From contig NZ_JAFBCB010000001.1 in assembly GCF_016907455.1 (NCBI RefSeq), forward strand, positions 2,666,001 through 2,730,000: DNA of 64,000 nt, read 5' to 3'. Below are positions 63,636 to 64,000 of the stretch, piece after piece. The notes under the pieces were generated by a model, which was not told where the DNA came from, searched no databases, and saw nothing but the letters and a program-made list of their open reading frames with translations. The DNA comes from Brachybacterium muris. GTDB taxonomy: Bacteria > Actinomycetota > Actinomycetes > Actinomycetales > Dermabacteraceae. Position 1 is the stretch's first letter, and every line of letters begins with the position of its first letter. The position numbers and the translations under genes are program-made.

Positions 63636-64000
63636 TCACACCTCGTGCAGTCGCACCGATGCCTCGGCCAGGTGCTCGCGCAGTTCGTCGGTGATCGTGC
63701 CTGCGATCACCAGGTCGGTGAGGGCGGAGACGGGGCAGATGCCGGCGAGGGCCCGGTGGCCGATCTTGTCGGCCGTGGCCAGGCCCACCACGCGGCGGGA
63801 GTGGCCGATCATGATGCGGGTGACCCCGGCCTCGGCGTCGGAGTTGCAGGTGAGGCCGGCCTGGACGTCCAGTCCGATGGTGCCCACGAACATCACGTCC
63901 AGCCACAGATCGCGCATGGTGGCAGTCGCCAGGGGGCCGGTGAGCTCGAAGGAGTACGGCTCGGCCACGCCTCCCAGGACCACGGTGCGCACGGACGGTC
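63636..64000 (-). CDS. DeoR/GlpR family transcriptional regulator, C-terminal part
   Basis: The C-terminal effector-binding (DeoRC) domain of a sugar-responsive repressor, cut by the right edge. TVVLGGVAEPYSFELTGPLA matches the family's LLGG..R.....GP.A segment; VMFVGTIGLDVQAGLTCNSDAEAGVTRIMI and VVGLATADKIGHRAL (usual LADHSK..) complete the sugar-phosphate site. The helix-turn-helix lies outside the window, so the regulon is unknown. It is upstream of the helicase-like gene on the same strand, 118 bp away. Confidence 0.88.
   Translation of the reverse strand, partial: PSVRTVVLGGVAEPYSFELTGPLATATMRDLWLDVMFVGTIGLDVQAGLTCNSDAEAGVTRIMIGHSRRVVGLATADKIGHRALAGICPVSALTDLVIAGTITDELREHLAEASVRLHEV

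Noticed and set aside
60041-63694. A 1217-codon open frame on the plus strand
   Set aside because: It is antisense to the helicase-like gene, rich in Gly, Gln, His and Val as expected of GC-rich shadow frames, and has no recognisable domain.

Overview
The window is high-GC (about 70%) DNA from an actinobacterium, most likely Micrococcales and probably close to Brachybacterium/Dermabacteraceae. That placement is an inference from base composition, gene order (tRNA-Trp-secE-nusG-rplK-rplA; purH-purN-DUF6350), a 32-codon bS22 gene, DUF3017/DUF4229 proteins, menaquinone genes and many apparently leaderless genes. Coding density is high. Many neighbouring genes overlap by 1-4 nt (ATGA, GTGA, TGATG), which marks translationally coupled operons.

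Layout. 1-3827: 3' part of adhE, split by an IS21-family element. 3907-4859: frameshifted membrane-protein gene. 5027-7854: rplA, rplK, nusG, secE and tRNA-Trp on the minus strand. 8080-10406: aspartate aminotransferase and an adenosine-deaminase-like gene. 10494-14994: galactokinase, a lactonase-type beta-propeller, a ThrE-type exporter and a divergent carbonic anhydrase. 15190-22566: DUF3017, aspartase, PPK2, purH, purN, a small membrane protein and DUF6350. 22700-35020: menaquinone genes menF, menD, menC, menB, menE and menA, with an HtrA protease, a GNAT enzyme and a BglG/RAT-controlled beta-glucoside PTS lying among them. 35865-39677: a YkvI-type membrane protein gene broken by a second IS21 copy. 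39864-44665: a fully overlapping cytochrome c maturation operon (histidine phosphatase, ResA, CcdA, ResB, CcsB). 44722-46830: MarR/YceI pair, a glutaredoxin-like protein and bS22. 46973-51828: two dynamin-like GTPases and an AcuC-like deacetylase. 51947-54136: KtrB/KtrA potassium uptake. 54152-57574: proC split by a third, inverted IS21 copy. 57571-63517: DUF368 transporter, an 86-codon orphan and a 1574-aa degenerate helicase with a C-terminal nuclease-like domain, all overlapping with proC. 63636-64000: C-terminal part of a DeoR-type repressor.

The main feature is three 2581-bp IS21 copies (istA/istB). Each has its own target duplication (CCAAGG, CGATGC, ATGCC) and each breaks a gene: adhE, a ykvI homologue and proC. 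Excising the element plus one duplication restores the adhE and proC frames exactly. The IS carries a leader hairpin that would hide the istA ribosome-binding site in transcripts entering from outside.

Functional themes: menaquinone synthesis together with cytochrome c maturation (respiratory chain); purine synthesis; sugar uptake under RNA antitermination; and K+ homeostasis. The least understood item is the helicase-nuclease-like protein, whose Walker A and Walker B residues have decayed, together with its overlapping orphan partner.
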